Source of the DNA: Sporobolomyces roseus
Lineage: Eukaryota; Basidiomycota; Microbotryomycetes; Sporidiobolales; Sporidiobolaceae
Length of the DNA: 64,000 nt
Direction: 5' to 3'
NCBI GenBank assembly: GCA_016617785.1
Contig: JADILM010000005.1
Coordinates: 310,001 to 374,000 of the forward strand
Part shown: one piece after another, positions 11,748 through 23,460 of the stretch
Layout of the letters: each line of letters begins with the position of its first letter
Numbering within the stretch: the first letter of the stretch is position 1
The notes under the pieces: model-generated
Told to the model about the DNA's origin: nothing
The model's input: only the letters and a program-made list of their open reading frames with translations
The model's database searches: none
Made by a program: the position numbers and the translations under genes

Positions 11748-13505
11748 GCAGCTTCTACGGAAAGAGGGTTTCACTAGATTTTCGAGTGCCATCAGGTTGT
11801 AGCAATGTAAGCTAGGCATGTCGTTTCCTTCGCTTCTTCGTTTCGTCGCGTCTTGCGAAGCGAGCGAGAGTGCCCTCTGATTTCCAGATGGAATGCGTAG
11901 CCTCACTGTGTGCATCTTCTCATCGTAAGCAAGCTATCGGGTGAGCAATGGACGACAGGCGATGACAACCAGGAATCGGATGAGAGCAAATTGAGAAGCG
12001 AAGAAAATGCTTACATTCACCTTCCTCACCGACCGACTCGAACTTTTCCTCACCTTTGACGCCAGCACGCAATCAGAGGGCTCGTACGAACAACTGGACA
12101 AGATCAAACAGATTGACCGCCAACTGGATATGGCTCAGCAGGCGATGAAGCAATTTCACATAAAGAAGCGATGGAGGTTCGACTCCTTGCTTCTGATCAG
12201 CTAAACAGGGCTAGGGAAGGTGAGTAACTTGATCTCTATCTATTACATTAGGCGGCTTACTGACCTCAAGTGTGCTCATCGCAGAAGAGGCGAGGTTGAG
12301 TCTCTCATGCGATTTCCCTTTCTCTCCTCTCTCCTTCCTTCCCATCACTCCCTTTCCGTTCGACACTCTTTACCAGGCCAAGGAGAACACTAAAGATCAA
12401 CCTCAAGAGATGATGACCCGCCAGCCCTTGACCACAGTCTCCAGAACCAGATTCGACAAATCGGGTAGATCGACTCAATCTCGAGTAGGCGAGCACCCCT
12501 TCCCCTTCTCTCTTGCAGTCAGGGAATACAATGTGCGGGGTTAGCACAGGGAAGAGCTAGCTGATCTATATTTCGTCGCTGTTAATGAGAAATAGAGGAG
12601 GAATGAAGGAAAATGAAGGAGGTCGGATGTCGCTCCCTCCGACAGCTTCACGAGTCGCTCTTGCTTCTCACAGAGTATCGTACACTCTTTCAGAAGATGC
12701 TAGGGGGTCTACAGCTTGTCTGGATCCTTCCTTTCAGCTGGACCCCGCACTTCGGATTTTGGTCGTTCAACGACTCGTCTTCGGCGAAGCTCTCTCGCCT
12801 CGAGGAGACTTTCGAGATGGCTTATAGACTTGTTACTAGCTAGCTTAGGTGCTAAGGCTAGTAGGGAAACAGATACTTTATTGTTTTGCTCTGTTTTGGC
12901 TGCCCGCTGCGGAACTTTCTCACTTCTCCCAAAAAGACCCTTACAAATTCGATCAAGTCACCCCCTCAACTACACGCTCCGGTGCAGTACACCAGCTCAT
13001 TAGAATCACAGCTATCGATTCTACTATCAATCTCGCCACTTTGAACCCTTCCGATCGATTGAAAAAGCTTCTTCCCCCTTCCAGCACACCACTCCAACTT
13101 GAACTCGAGATCTCACTTCAACAACCTCTGATAGCTATCTGCTCACTGCAAGGTAAGTCGATAATCAAACATTTGGCTATTGAAACCATCAGGGACCCTC
13201 TTCATCGGTTGTAGAGGCCATAATCGTTCCCCATTCTTTTCACCTCACTCTAATTTCCATCAATTTTTCTGACCATTTTTTCGCATCTCTCTCACAGGTA
13301 GATCAAGTACAGATAGTAATACTACATCGTACGGAGGCGTTAATTCGTCTGTCCGCGAATTTTCGACTTTTTCGACCGCCTTCGTTTCCTTTCCCTCTTC
13401 GCAACCTCGCCCGCCTTCCTCTCGTTTCGTCGACCATCTCTTTCGATCAGGGAGAGCTAGTCGATCGACAAACGAACTCAACTAGACTCTCTCTCTCAGC
13501 CCGTC
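11748..13505. other. HAS1-EPL1 intergenic region with doubtful small ORFs
   Basis: This 1.76 kb contains the HAS1 3' flank and the EPL1 upstream region. Open frames exist at 12007-12204, 12272-12544 and 12849-13214 (121 residues), but none has a recognisable family or a convincing exon chain. Good splice-like signals occur, for example GTGAGT at 12220 and a CAG acceptor at 12284. A short noncoding or small-protein gene, or a spliced EPL1 5' leader, is therefore possible. Confidence 0.35.
12007..12204 (+). CDS. Hypothetical small ORF, unrecognised
   Basis: A 65-codon frame carries a charged, coiled-coil-like core (EQLDKIKQIDRQLDMAQQAM) followed by a basic patch and a short hydrophobic end. 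It is too short for a homology call, and the first 20 codons look like noncoding sequence. A downstream GTGAGT (12220) and an AG acceptor (12284) could join a different frame. It may be chance. Confidence 0.15.
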   Translation: MLTFTFLTDRLELFLTFDASTQSEGSYEQLDKIKQIDRQLDMAQQAMKQFHIKKRWRFDSLLLIS

Positions 13506-16500
13506 ATGGCCAAAGGTTCGGGACGGTTTCGAAACCGTAAACTCGGATTCAAGACTCGAATCAATGTCGAAATCGGAGTCGTTATCGAGGAGGACCCACT
13601 CGAGATCGAGGGACTAGATATCGAAGAAGGTGACGAGAATCCAGGGAGTAGGGGTCATTCGGCGAGTAAAGGGAATCAACAGAAACAGAAACAGAAAGGG
13701 ATGGAAACTGGAGTCGACAAGGACGAGGAAGGGGAAGTTCACTTGCAACAAGTGATTGCCTCGACCGCCGCTTACGTCGCTCGCAACACGGTATCGAATG
13801 GAAAGAAACAAGCGAAACAAGCCTACATTCCAACGAGATCTTCGACGAATCTTCCTGAGGCCGATTTTCAACGATTGTACAAGACCGGTTACGTCGATCC
13901 GATCTCTTACATTCGATTCTCCGATACCGTGGAGGATACGACGAAGGGTGCGGTCAATTACACGATGGATGAAGACGACGAAGATTGGTTGGAGGATTTC
14001 AATGAGAAGTTCGAGAAACCTGCTGAAGATAAGGGGAAGGGGAAAGAAGGAGAGGAGAAGGAGAAACAGAAAGAGAAGGAAGTTTACGATGCGTTTGCGG
14101 ATGCTGGGAAATGTTTGGACGAGTTGTCGGATCCGACTGCGGCGTTGAGCGAAGACGATTTCGAAAAGATCATGGAATTGTTTGAAGCTGTTACCGATGA
14201 GAAATCTCCTATGGCTCATGTCGTACGTAGAACCTCTTCATCTACCCAGATTCTGTTCGCTGATTCGTCGTCGCCGTTTTTCTCTCTCTAGGACATCTCC
14301 CTCCTTCCTCCACTGCTCGATTTCGACTACGCTTTCAACGACATCCTACATCCTAACCTCGCCGCTCTTCGACCGTATGCGAAACCTATCTATCCTCACT
14401 GGCGAGAACGAAGAGTGCAACGAGGTGGAAAGCGAATCATGCCTCAACTCGATGTGAGTTTTCCCCTTCATCTCTCCTACATACCAAGGATCTCTGAGCT
14501 GACCTCTATTCTACGTTTGAACAGTACGACGAATCAAACGAGCAAAACCCTTACGTTTGTTTCCGAAGACGAGAACTGAAAACTTCTCGAAAAACTCGTC
14601 GATCGGATCAACAGAACTTGGAACGACTCGTTCGACTTCGAAACGATCTCTTCGCTGCTCATGCGCTCATGCTCAAGGTCGCGGAACGAGAACAAGTCAA
14701 GTTGGAAGCAATTATGGTGGAGAAGAAAATGTTTGATCAGAGATGCGAGATGAGGGAAGTCAAGAGGAAACTTGGTGAAGCAGAGGGAGACGAGGACTTG
14801 TTGATCAGTCGGAGGGAGAAGAGGAGAAAGAGAGAAGACGGTTCAATCGGGTTAGTTTTGAACTCCTCATCGTCCATCCTCCGTTCTCGAACTGAACTAT
14901 TTCTTGCTTCTCCAGCGCCCTTCGATTATCACTACGGAAACCCGATCCGAACAACATCACTCCCGCTTCCCTCGTCCCATCTTCCGAAGAACTCCAAGCT
15001 CGCAAATCTCGCAACGAAAACCTCGTCAAACAGATCGAGCGAGAACTGCAACGGAAACGACAAGCCGACGCGCACTGGGACGATTGGACCGATTCTTCCT
15101 ACCTCGCTCGACCACCGCCGACTCCAGCACGATTCTGGCGATCAGTCGAACCGACTCCGAATTCGATTCCGTTCAGTTCGGGCAAGCGGGAGACACTCGG
15201 TTTCGCTACTACTTGGCAAGCACCGATAGGAAGGGTGAGGTCAAGTTTCAGGAAGAGGATTGGACGAGGTGGAAGGGTGTTCCTCGATCGAATCGCTCCG
15301 ACGAGAAGAGGCGACGATGATCAACTACCTCCTTACTCGAATCAACGAATGCTACCTTCACTGGATGATACGGATGATGAGTCGGATATGGACGAGATGG
15401 ATGAGTGGATGGTAGAGAGGAGGAATGAACGGCTGAAGTACGACACCGATTCAGGTCTCGACTTTCCAGCAGCCGACGAACCTCAACTCATCGATGATTA
15501 TGACCTCCGACATCTCGTTCGAAGAGCTGGCCTCCTCAAACCGCAAGATCTTCAGACACTTTCAGTCGATTCGAGTTATCTTGAAGAAGCGTTCAAATTC
15601 GTGGCGACCGATCCCGACAAGAATCAACCTCCTCCCACCGTCATTGGTCGACCTCCACCTCGCCCTCCTCTTCAGATGCAACCTTCTGGCCAACCTCTCG
15701 GTGGTTCTCAAATCCCTTCGAACCCCGCCGCTTACGCTCAAGCTCAGGCTGGAATCGCCGCTCAACAAAACCTCAGAGCTCAGCAACAAGCCCAACTCGC
15801 TCAAGCTCAGGCTCTCGCGCAACAGAGACAACGTCAAGCTCAGGCTCAGGCTCAGGCTCAGGCTCAATCTGGATCTCCTACCGATCAAATGCGACGAACA
15901 CCTTCTTCGAACCACGGATCCCCAGTCGGAATGAATCAAAGTCATCTCCCACTTCCTGTACCTTTGAACGGCGCTGGTCAACCTCAGTGGAACGGTCAAA
16001 ACGGTCAAGGAGGATTCCCGAATCACCTCTCCCCTCCTCAGAATCAACATTCGCCTCATTCCTCCCCTCAGGCTCCGAACGGACTCCCTCTTCCTCCCGG
16101 GCAACAGCAGCAACGAATGTCGAACGGTGGTCTCGCAATTCCCGGTCATCAACCGAATGGAGCGAACGGTATTCCCGCGACTTCTCGCCTCTCTCATCCT
16201 CCCTTCTCGAACCCACAAGCGATCCAACTCGCGATTCAACAGCAGCAAGCCGCGATGCAGGCAGCTGGAATGGGTCGACCACTCTCGGCGAATTCACAAG
16301 TCCCTTCTCGTCCAGGTTCCTCCGCTTCTTCCTCTCATCATCAGCACTCTCCCGCAATGGCCGCCCTCTCACTACCTCCTCAAGGCTCTCCTCATCTTTC
16401 CCCTGTCGCTGCCGCCGCCGCTCTCAATCTTCGACAGCAAGCTCCTCCTGGAACTCCTCCTCCCGGTTCAGCCGGTCTAGTCGGCAAACGAGGATCTCCG

Positions 16501-16605
16501 ATGAACTATCAGTTGCAAGCTGGAGGAATTCCTCAACAACAACAACAACAACAATTGAAGCAGAGTCAAGGAGGACAAGGTTACGGTGGATTCGCTCAAG
16601 GTTGA
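13506..16605 (+). CDS. EPL1: Enhancer of polycomb-like protein, NuA4 acetyltransferase scaffold
   Basis: EPL1 holds the Piccolo core (Esa1, Yng2, Eaf6) of NuA4, which acetylates nucleosomal H4 and H2A. Four exons (13506-14222, 14292-14453, 14525-14850, 14916-16605) sum exactly in frame to 964 residues. The N-terminus (RFRNRKLGFKTRINVEIG) and the downstream block with DEDDEDWLEDFN are the EPcA signatures; YVCFRRRELKTSRKTRRSDQ and the following basic helix match the EPcA-EPcB region. The C-terminal 350 residues are Gln/Pro/Ala/Ser-rich with two glutamine-rich repeats, as in many basidiomycete EPL1 proteins. The ATG follows a CT-rich leader ending in CAG. No damage was seen. Confidence 0.93.
15832..15870 (+). 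repeat. CAGGCT (Gln-Ala) microsatellite in EPL1
   Basis: Tandem copies of a six-base unit encode an alternating Gln-Ala run inside the EPL1 tail. It is coding and in frame, so length changes would alter the protein by two residues per unit. Confidence 0.85.
16532..16555 (+). repeat. CAA (polyglutamine) run near the EPL1 C-terminus
   Basis: A pure CAA trinucleotide run gives about seven consecutive glutamines, about 15 codons before the EPL1 stop. Confidence 0.85.
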
Positions 16606-17646
16606 GAGAGTTTTTAAGGGTTCTTCCGACAGAGAGGTGATTTACGAGTAACGAGTGACGATGAGAAGTTTTAGACAAAGGTAGTAAACATGCAAGTAGT
16701 AAACAGTAGTACAATCCCCCTTCCCTCCCGCACCTTCGAATCGTTCTTTGTGTATTTTATTCTCTCTCTTTCCTCTTACTCCCCTCACCCCCTCACAAGT
16801 TCAATTTGCAACATTTGCGAGTATCTTGTATCCTTACATGAGTGTGGAGTGCGTGCGTGAGTTGAGGAGAGGCTGCCGCTTGTGATCACAACGTGAAGTT
16901 TCGAGACAGCCTCGACGCTCCCTACTGAGCTTCGAGCCTTCGCGGACGACTGAGCATCGAGGATCATTTACAATACCGCACATGTTGAGTCGTTGCGTTG
17001 CGAGCTGAGTCTTCCTGATTGATCGGATATAGAGCTTGTCGCGGCGAAGCAGAGGCTGTCAGACGAGATCAGCTCAGGAAGCAGCAACGCCGCCATTCTA
17101 ACGGCTTCGTCGGCTCATCGAAAAGCAGACTCTCTGAGAGCAGTAGTGCGCCGGGCCTGAATGTCGTTTCTCGCTTCTTTCGCGGCTCATCTCGAAACGC
17201 GTGAACACTTCGAAATGGAGTCACCAACGAGGCAGAGACAGGGGCAGAGACGAGTAGACAGACTCTCAAGTTCTCGCGGTAAAGCGATACTCCGACATAG
17301 GAAGAAGGAAACGCCATTATCGATTTGAGAAAAGCAAACAGAGAAATCAGAATGCGGTAACGATCTACGCTCAAAGTATGGGGAAGGGAGTCAAGAGTCT
17401 ATCAAAGCACATAGCTGCGAGAAGGTCGAATCGAGACGAGGGCGTGGTAATAGGGTTGAGTAGGAGGGAGAAATAACGAATCTAACAACAGGGAGAAAGA
17501 GAGTGGTGTAGAGGAAACTTGCAGGCTTATGAAATGGAAGAGGAAAGAGTCGAGAAGAGGCGAGGGAAAGGCGAGGAGAGAGAAGGAGAGAACTGATCCA
17601 GCACTTGGTTTCAGTTTACGATCTTGGCATCGATTGAAGTCTTCCT
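16606..17646. other. Convergent intergenic region between EPL1 and the GDPD gene
   Basis: About 1.04 kb separates the two 3' ends. It holds presumed 3' UTRs and CT/AG-rich sequence. No convincing coding frame, tRNA or repeat was seen. Confidence 0.5.
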
Positions 17647-19191
17647 CTAGGCGATTGCAGGGATCGCGATTGAGGATTCGGTAGGGAGGATCTTGGGAGA
17701 AGGAGGAGGAGCGATGAATTGTCCGGCAGTCTTGGTGAGGACGTAAGCTTCCCACGAAGCGGCGAGGTACTATGAAACAGGTTGTACGTTGCTTCGTCAG
17801 CACGAGCTGATAGACGACGACGGAATTGTGACGATTTGACTCACGTTATGGAAGAAAGTGTATCGGAAGCTAGTAAAACCGAATTTCCAGCTTGTCTCCT
17901 TCGCGACCTTCTCCCAGTCCGTAAGCATCTCGTGTTTGAGGGCCAACCAATCGTCGGTCCTATCCGTCAAGATTGCCTTCGCACCCCATTTCGTGGCCTC
18001 TATCATCTCCCTCCTTTCATTCACGGTCCAAACGCAAATGTCCTTGCCTGCTTTCTTGCACTCCTCACGGAACGCCGCACCGTCGAGCGTCACGAGACAT
18101 GAAAAGTTCATCGAGAAGGATTGACACGCCTCCCAGAAGTAGCGACGTGCGATCGAGGGAGAGAGACCGATGTGGGCGAGACGGAGGTAAGGGAGGATCG
18201 ATCGAGCAGGTTCGACATACTTTGGGTGCCACAGACCGAGAACTGTACAAGAAATGGGGTCAGTACTGAGCTCCTATGGCAAAGGAAGAGAACAAAGAGG
18301 AACATACCGAGACGAGGAGCGAGTTTGGTTTCGTAATCTTCGTAAGCGGTGACGAGTTCATTGATGAGGGTGAAAAGTTGAACGGGTTCGTTATCGACCT
18401 TGACGTCGATGTTGAGGTAAACGGTCTGATTCTCTGGTCTCATCAAGAGTTCGATAGTTTCGCGAAGAGTTGGAATCTTTTGATGAGGTGCTTTGTTGGT
18501 ACGAAGTTGATCGAGACATCCGTGATAATTCTGAGTCTGAATTCGACCCGTTCCGTTCGTCGTGCGATCTAGAAAGAAACGGACGAAACAGTCAGCGTTT
18601 GCGGTACTCAATAGAGAAGGGGTTTGCGAAGAATTTACCGAGTAAAGGATCATGGAACATTACGATCTCTCCATCTTTCGTAATGTGAACGTCTAGAGGG
18701 TAGGGAACAGGGATACGAGTCAGTTGAGGGGTTCTATTGACCGTTTCCCTGCGCAGAGTCGACCTTCGTAAACCTCCTAAAATAGCTCCAACTCGCTCTT
18801 CCCTAATCCAATCTCATTCCTGCATTGACTGCGACCCTTCTATACGATATGCCTCGTCGATTCCAGTGAGGGGAGGAAGGTCGGAGCTCGGGTCAAGAAT
18901 TTCAGGGGGTAGGATACCGAGGAAGGGGCTTCCTCTTAGAGCGAGGGTGAACGAGAGGGGAGAGTAGGAACTAACCAGATTCTATACCTTCAGCACCATC
19001 TCTGATAGCAGCTTCGAAGCTTGCTAGAGTGTTCTCTGGGAATGCAGCTGATGCCTGTGCGATTAAGAGAGAGAGTCGAATGGTGAGGAGGGGAGTACCC
19101 CGTCTCTTTAGGAGAGAGAATAGCATACACCGCGATGTCCCCAACACTGTGGTGCAGTATCGGTAGTGAATGGACAGCTTGAAGTTGACAT
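17647..19191 (-). CDS. Glycerophosphodiester phosphodiesterase-domain protein, PGC1-like
   Basis: This GDPD-fold lipid phosphodiesterase is closest in layout to yeast Pgc1 (phosphatidylglycerol phospholipase C), which turns phosphatidylglycerol into diacylglycerol. The product starts MSTSSCPFTTD and runs straight into the catalytic start CWGHRGASAAFPENTLASFE (His-Arg and Glu-Asn pair). ESDVH, KDGEIVMFHDP and LDRTTNGTG follow, giving the metal-binding Glu/Asp and second catalytic His. NIDVKVDN and the late WTVN motif complete the barrel. The length is about 330 residues. The ATG at 19191 was chosen because it sits just before the conserved CWGHRG block. One intron, about 18694-18977, is near 285 bases, four times the local norm. 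The C-terminus (QFIAPPPSP..., stop 17647-17649) is Pro-rich. Substrate choice is inferred. Confidence 0.88.
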
Positions 19192-19938
19192 TGTTCGGGA
19201 AGATTGGTTCAACTGAGAGTAGCTTGAGATAAGGTGGAATCGAGTCGTGGAACGTAGATAATGGGTAGATAGTCGAACGAGTGCTGTTTGAGTAGATGGG
19301 AGTGTTGAACAAGTGAAGTAAACAAGAAGAGAAGAAGAGAAGAGGTCAGCTGAATTGAAACTTCTAGCACAGCCACCGAGTTAGGAGGGAAACTTACGGG
19401 TTAGATAGGACAGCGGAGGAGAAGTGGGTTTGTGAGAGTAAAATGAAGTGTAGAAGCAGCGAGGAAGAAGAGAGAAGAGAGAGAAGAGAGAGACAGTCGA
19501 TTCCCAAGTTTGTGGAACGTTGTCCAACTTTTTTCGAAAAATCTCGCGAGGCCACGTTCTTTCGGATTAGTCTCCAAGTCTCCACTCGCTTCTACCGTCA
19601 AATACATAGGCTCACCTGATTCCGTCTTAATCAGAACTGCGACAGAGTTCGAAAGGGATTGCCGAATCAACTGACTAGATGATGAGGACAAATACCCTCG
19701 CGATGCCTACCTGCGAAGAGCGGACTCGTGAACTCGACGAAATTATATCTCGTTACATCAGAAAGACAGTCCTTGAAGTGGTAGAATATGTAGAGAGACG
19801 TCAAATGAGAGGGAGTGAAACTAGTATACAATGAAAAACAGAAACAGAGGAAGCGACATGGTCTGCTTCAACCCTCCCAAGTTCGAACGACATTCGCGAT
19901 AGAATCTCGCGAGGGTGCTACAGACGTTCCAATCAGAG
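19192..19938. other. GDPD upstream region / VID27 downstream region
   Basis: This 747-base spacer lies between two genes on the minus strand. It holds the GDPD promoter and VID27 3' flank. A minus-strand frame near 19400-19691 encodes Ser- and Leu-rich sequence without family resemblance. Nothing else was recognised. Confidence 0.45.
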
Positions 19939-22900
19939 TCAGCCATCGTTCCAGGGTGAGTGTGGCGAAAGGAACGCACCTTTGAGACCTTTCTTCTGTT
20001 CGATGAAAACATTCTCCGGTAACGTGACGATCTGTGATGTTGGAGAGTTTCGTCAGTACAACCCGAGGTGTGACTGAGTAAGAGATCCTGAACTCACAAT
20101 ATCACGATCGCCTCCAAACTTGAAATTATCCGCAACGACGTCCTCCGAGAATCTTCGCAACGTGTAGTTCGAAATGTTTCCACTCTTGACTTGCCTGAAG
20201 TTCCACGCGACAATGAAAGGTCCAGTTGAAGTAACGATCGTTCGTTCAGGTTCTCCCGAGAGTGCCGCGTTGAATCTGAACGAGAAGTGCGAAAGAGTTG
20301 AGCTTTCGAAGAGAAACGAGGAGAGAGAAAGGGAGTTGGTGCTTACTTGGCAGGAGTGAAGCTGACGTCTTGACCGCATACTTGTCTCATGTGAGCGACA
20401 TGTTCAGGTCTGAGTTGTAACATTCTCGGAGTAGGTTTCTCTGCTGCTGGGAACGAACGATCGAATCCCAATTGACCTGCAAACTTGGATCCACTCGATT
20501 CGGGGATCATCGTATCGATCAACAAGAGGTACGTCTTGCAAGTAGCGAGTACGAATCGACCGTCGGCGGAAACATCGATTCCGAGGATTGGATCTCCCAA
20601 AGCTGGTAAAGCAGTCTTTGCGTTCTTTCCCAATTTGTCGAATAGTCGGATATCTCCCTTGGCGGATGCCACGGCTAGTCGCCCAGATTCTGTCGTGGCT
20701 GCAGCTGAGAACTCGGCTTTCGTAGCGTATTGTTTGAATTCAGAGTCGACCAATTTCGATCCCGAGAGACGAGGATCGATACGGAAGACTCCGTTGTGGG
20801 AGTGTCCGATGAAGGTTTGTTGTTGAGTCGTTTGAGCGAATTTCGAATCGGGGATGAAGTTCTTGATGGAGAAATCTTCGGAAACCTTGAACTCGTCGAC
20901 TACTTTGCCAGTCTCGAGATCGAGTCGGTAGAGGGATCCAGGTGCGAGAGGATTCTGGAGGATCATCGAGGTATCTGTATAGAGATCGAGGTCAAATCAG
21001 TTCTGTGATCGAGCCGCAAGATTTAGTTAGACCTTGCTTTCAACTCACCTTGATTGTGCAGCATAACCTTTCCAGGCGTGAAGCTCTTTACATTCGCTCC
21101 AGGAGCAGTGAGATTGACGATACTCGTAACGAATTTGAGCTGTATGCAGCAGAGCACACTATCAGTCTCGCTTCTGAGAGGAGAATTTCGACAGCTTACC
21201 TTCTTGCCTCCTTCTCGTTGCTGCTTGAAGACACCGATCATGTCTCCTTGTACGACGAACGAAAGATCCTCCTTGTATCCAACTGCGAGTGCACTGTTCT
21301 TTGATCTTTTCTTCGCTCCGATTGGTGTATACTTCGAAGGTCGTTTCGGCGCAGCTCGATCGTCATCTGTACGCAGCTCCTTTCTTCACATCAGAGCCGG
21401 TGGCAGTGTGTCGATATGTCAACAGGGAAACGTACCAGAATCCGATTCCGCATCACTATCAGCGAGTGGTTGCGGTTCTTCCTCCTCCTCTTCCGATTCC
21501 TCAGACTCTTCCTCCTCTTCTACAGCGGCAGCTTGTTCTTCCTCCTCATCTTCCTCATTATCATCCCACATCTCAGCATCCTCCTCCAAATAAGCTTTCC
21601 TACTATACTCCCTCTCGTCCTCTTTCAACTTGTTCCAACTTCCAGTGCCCCACTTGTCCTCGAACAACGCCGCACTAACCTGACTCTGTAAACTCGAGAA
21701 CGAGTTCTCATCGGGTAACCTCAACAACCAAGTAAAAGTTTCCGAATTGTCGTCCGAAGAGAAATTGAACACCATTGACAACTCTTTCTCTGCGAAATTG
21801 ATCACCATTTCTTTATCGATCCCTTGAGAGACCCATACTGATCCTTCACTCTTCGTTGCTTCGACGAGTAACCAATGACCGGAACCTTCGGCGGGTGAGA
21901 GCTTGTACAGGGATGCTTTGACTGAATCGTCTTGAAGCATGAAGAGTCCAGTCATACGATCGTAGAGGTGAAGGGAAGCGAGTACCGAGATGACGGGTTT
22001 CTTCTCTTCCGAATTGGTCGAAGATGAAGTCGATGCTTGAGCGGAGGCGGGAATGGCGGAAGTAGGAGGTTTGGCGAGAGGGGAAGCGATCTCATCGACA
22101 ACTGGAACGGCCGTTGATGTTCCTTTGCTGTTCCTTGGAGATCGCGAGGTAGTCGAAGGAACGGGAGGAGGGAGAGGAGCAGCGATAGTCGCTATCTGCA
22201 TGAGTTGATTCGCTAATTCATCTCCACTATCTCCACCTTCTCCATCCGACTCTTCAGATTCGGAATCGGGCATGGTTGTCGTCGCTGAAGGTCGAGGAGG
22301 CGCTTCATCATCTGAATCGTCATCGGAGGAAGGGGAAGTGGCTCGGAAGAGGGGAGTTTTGGCGGCAGTTCGAGTAGCGAGAGGAGCATCGCGAACAGGA
22401 GTGGCGGGCGAGGATGAGGGAGCGTTGAGGGAAGGGTAGAATGGGTTGACGGGAGCTGGGTTTGATCGTCTGCACAAGGCGAAAGGAGGTTTAGTTCAGA
22501 TTCGCTATCAACTCAACGCCTCCGAATAACTTACTCTACCTTGAATTCAGCTTCGAGAGTACGTTGAATCTCTCGAGCACTTCTATCGTCACTCGGCCAT
22601 TCCCTTCCCTCTTTCCTCTCCCACATGCATCTCCAGCAAATATTCTCAAACTCCTTCGCTTGACTATCGCTAACGGTTCCGTCTTGAGGAAGAATGAACT
22701 CGAATTCGTCGTCTGGTCCATCACCATCGGGGTCGAGCCAGGTGAAGGATAGGGGGGTCTGAGTATCGGATGCGGAAGAAGAGGGATCGAGGCAAGGTCC
22801 GAGGGAAAGGAATAGACTAGAATCGAGAAGGAACGAACGTTCATCGGAATCTACGAGTAAAGCGAAGTAGTTTGATCAGCTTGAGGCGATGAGTGAGTAG

Positions 22901-23450
22901 ATCAGGGCGGAACTTACTCTCTGCATCTTCTTCCAACAATTGTTCTTCTCCTTCTTGGAAAGCTCGAGTGACTACGAGTTGATACATGTTGGCATAAGTA
23001 GTCTTCCTGATGCTGACAGATGCATCGATGAAACTGCGTAATACCAACGAGGGAGAGGAATGACATCAAAGGGAGTTGGAGAGTGGGGAGAGAGCAGCGA
23101 ATCAAGTCAGCGTCTGCACGAGTGAATGCTGATAAGGTAGGGATGGATACTCACATGCATTCTCTACTACCTTTGATACTATCAGGTCGAACTAAAAAGA
23201 GTCTTCCTCCATCTAAGGTGGTGAGTTCTGCCGCTGGTTTGGCAGCACCGCTACCGAATACTACTCACGCTTACTACCATCAGTATATCCCTCATATCAG
23301 AGTGGAAGGATTGTTGAACTCACAGCGATTGACCTAGTAGTAGGAGTGAATTTGAAGGGGGGGTTGATTGATTGATCAAGGTGAGAAAGTTCCACGAGTT
23401 AGCTTCTGATACGCGTGGGACTACTCGGAGGAGTGACTTACGAGGAACAT
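19939..23450 (-). CDS. VID27: VID27 family protein (vacuolar import and degradation)
   Basis: Yeast Vid27 was found in screens for vacuolar import and degradation of fructose-1,6-bisphosphatase; its biochemical role is not settled. The product shows the N-terminal block LFLVRPDSIKGSRECI...DASVSIRKTTYANMYQLVV and EEQLLEEDAE, an acidic Ser/Asp-rich middle, and the C-terminal WD-like domain (RLDLETGKVVDEFKV, HSHNGVFRIDPRL, IRLFDKLGKNAKTALPALGD, LRRFSEDVVADNFKFGGD). I place the start at 23450: a 9-base exon 1 (23442-23450, M-F-L), a 10-base exon 2 (23324-23333), then a long exon beginning FGSGAAKPAAEL. The stop at 19939-19941 assumes read-through of a weak donor after KKGLKG; a further 3' exon is possible. 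Estimated length is 900-1,000 residues. Confidence 0.92.
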
Positions 23451-23460
23451 TCTCCTCTAG

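Noticed and set aside
12129..12186. tRNA-like A box (TGGCTCAGCAGG) and B box (GGTTCGACTCC) at near-normal spacing
   Set aside because: The D stem, anticodon stem and acceptor stem do not pair, and the T stem has a mismatch. Probably coincidence.
12849..13214. 121-codon frame upstream of EPL1
   Set aside because: No recognisable family; more likely leader sequence of EPL1, although a short gene cannot be excluded.
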